A program made the translations under genes and the position numbers. Shown in pieces: positions 5,902 to 6,376 of a DNA stretch of 6,376 nucleotides (position 1 is the first letter of the stretch; each line of letters opens with the position of its first letter). Below the pieces are notes generated by a model, which had not been told where the DNA came from, searched no databases, and saw only the letters and a program-made list of their open reading frames with translations. The stretch covers positions 1-6,376 of the forward strand of contig JAKJFB010000174.1 of assembly GCA_022705125.1 (NCBI GenBank). Reading direction: 5' to 3'. This DNA is from Pseudomonadota bacterium (GTDB taxonomy: Bacteria; Pseudomonadota; Gammaproteobacteria; Pseudomonadales; UBA5518).

Positions 5902-6376
5902 CTATATCGCCTTCTCGTAGATGCGGTAGCGCTTGTACACCTGGCCGCCGATGGCCTCGATGATGCTGCGCATGCCGGAATTGTCCTCGAGTATCCACGA
6001 CAGCTCGACTTCGCGCACGCCGCGCGCGCACAACCCCTTGCGCACCGCGTCGATCACCATGAAGGCCAGGCCCGGACCGAGCCGCGACTGCTGGAACTTC
6101 TTGCGCACGCCCATCAGGGGCACCCGCGCGCTCTGCGGGTGACGCACCTTCAGCCCCCACAGCAGGCGCAGCCAGCCCAGCGGCAGCAGGCGCCCGCGCA
6201 GCCCGGCGGTCACTTCGTTTATGTTCGGCATCGCCACGATGAACGCGGCCGGCTCGCCGTCGACCTCGGCGATCTGCACGTAATCGTCCGGCAGCAGCAG
6301 CGTCATCAGCTTGCCGACGTCGTTGAACTCCTCCACCGTGAACGGCACGAAGCCGTAGTTCTGCGACCAGGCGTCG
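5902..6376 (-). CDS. bcerS: C-terminal part of a GNAT-fold protein, probable bacterial ceramide synthase (bCerS); 5' end outside window
   Basis: About 157 codons of a gene that enters from the right edge. A GTG at 6348 could be mistaken for a start, but the frame continues upstream as DAWSQNYGFVPFTVEEF, a conserved stretch in the family, so the true start lies beyond 6376; relatives are, from memory, roughly 380-400 residues. Visible features are PNINEV, a basic/hydrophobic LWGLKV segment, ARVPLMGVRKKFQ, the acyl-CoA-binding-like SRLGPGLAF (motif A of GNAT folds), ELSWILEDN, and the end EAIGGQVYKRYRIYEKAI. This pattern matches the GNAT-like family that includes the Caulobacter ceramide synthase (CC_1154), which N-acylates the sphingoid base; many members are misnamed acetyltransferase or dATP pyrophosphohydrolase. 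Together with the nearby spt and ACP this supports ceramide synthesis. It is followed after 3 nt by the nucleotidyltransferase. The family call is good; the precise substrate is inferred. Confidence 0.78.
   Translation of the reverse strand, partial: DAWSQNYGFVPFTVEEFNDVGKLMTLLLPDDYVQIAEVDGEPAAFIVAMPNINEVTAGLRGRLLPLGWLRLLWGLKVRHPQSARVPLMGVRKKFQQSRLGPGLAFMVIDAVRKGLCARGVREVELSWILEDNSGMRSIIEAIGGQVYKRYRIYEKAI

Noticed and set aside
6346..6348. GTG as start of the GNAT-like gene
   Set aside because: Conserved residues (AWSQNYGF) continue in frame upstream to the window edge, so the gene is cut by the window.

Overview
The window is a compact, very GC-rich stretch (third codon positions almost all G or C) with six protein genes and one more running in at each edge-type boundary (the first and last genes are cut by the window). 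Gene content and codon use point to a proteobacterium (Pseudomonadota). I cannot settle the class, although an ELM1-family gene beside this type of metallophosphoesterase and nucleotidyltransferase recalls alphaproteobacteria and some gammaproteobacteria. There are no RNA genes, mobile elements or CRISPR arrays. The longest non-coding gap is the 92 bp between the divergent genes at 2611-2702.

Layout, left to right: (1) the 3' part of a type I ABC exporter half-transporter (+, ends 1525); (2) an ELM1/COG3660-type protein (-, 1522-2610) whose stop codon overlaps the exporter's stop tail to tail; (3) a short divergent promoter region with a consensus TATAAT; (4) a tightly coupled + strand operon: a small acyl carrier protein (2703-2948), a serine palmitoyltransferase-like alpha-oxoamine synthase (2945-4126) and a calcineurin-like metallophosphoesterase (4123-5073), each overlapping the next by 4 nt; (5) converging on it from the right, a MobA-like nucleotidyltransferase (-, 5083-5898) directly behind the C-terminal part of a GNAT-fold protein that I read as a bacterial ceramide synthase (bCerS, -, 5902 to beyond the window edge).

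The core interpretation is a bacterial sphingolipid (ceramide) locus. The serine palmitoyltransferase would condense serine with an acyl group carried on the dedicated ACP. A 3-ketosphinganine reductase and an acyl-ACP synthetase, not seen here, would be expected nearby. bCerS would N-acylate the long-chain base. The metallophosphoesterase, the nucleotidyltransferase, the GT-B-like ELM1 protein and the ABC exporter are not established ceramide enzymes. Their position makes them candidates for head-group assembly and transport, which is the least described part of this locus. Other points of note are a perfect 26-bp palindrome inside the metallophosphoesterase gene, an Asn-to-Thr change in a conserved segment of the synthase, and an SSI rather than DSL phosphopantetheine site in the ACP.
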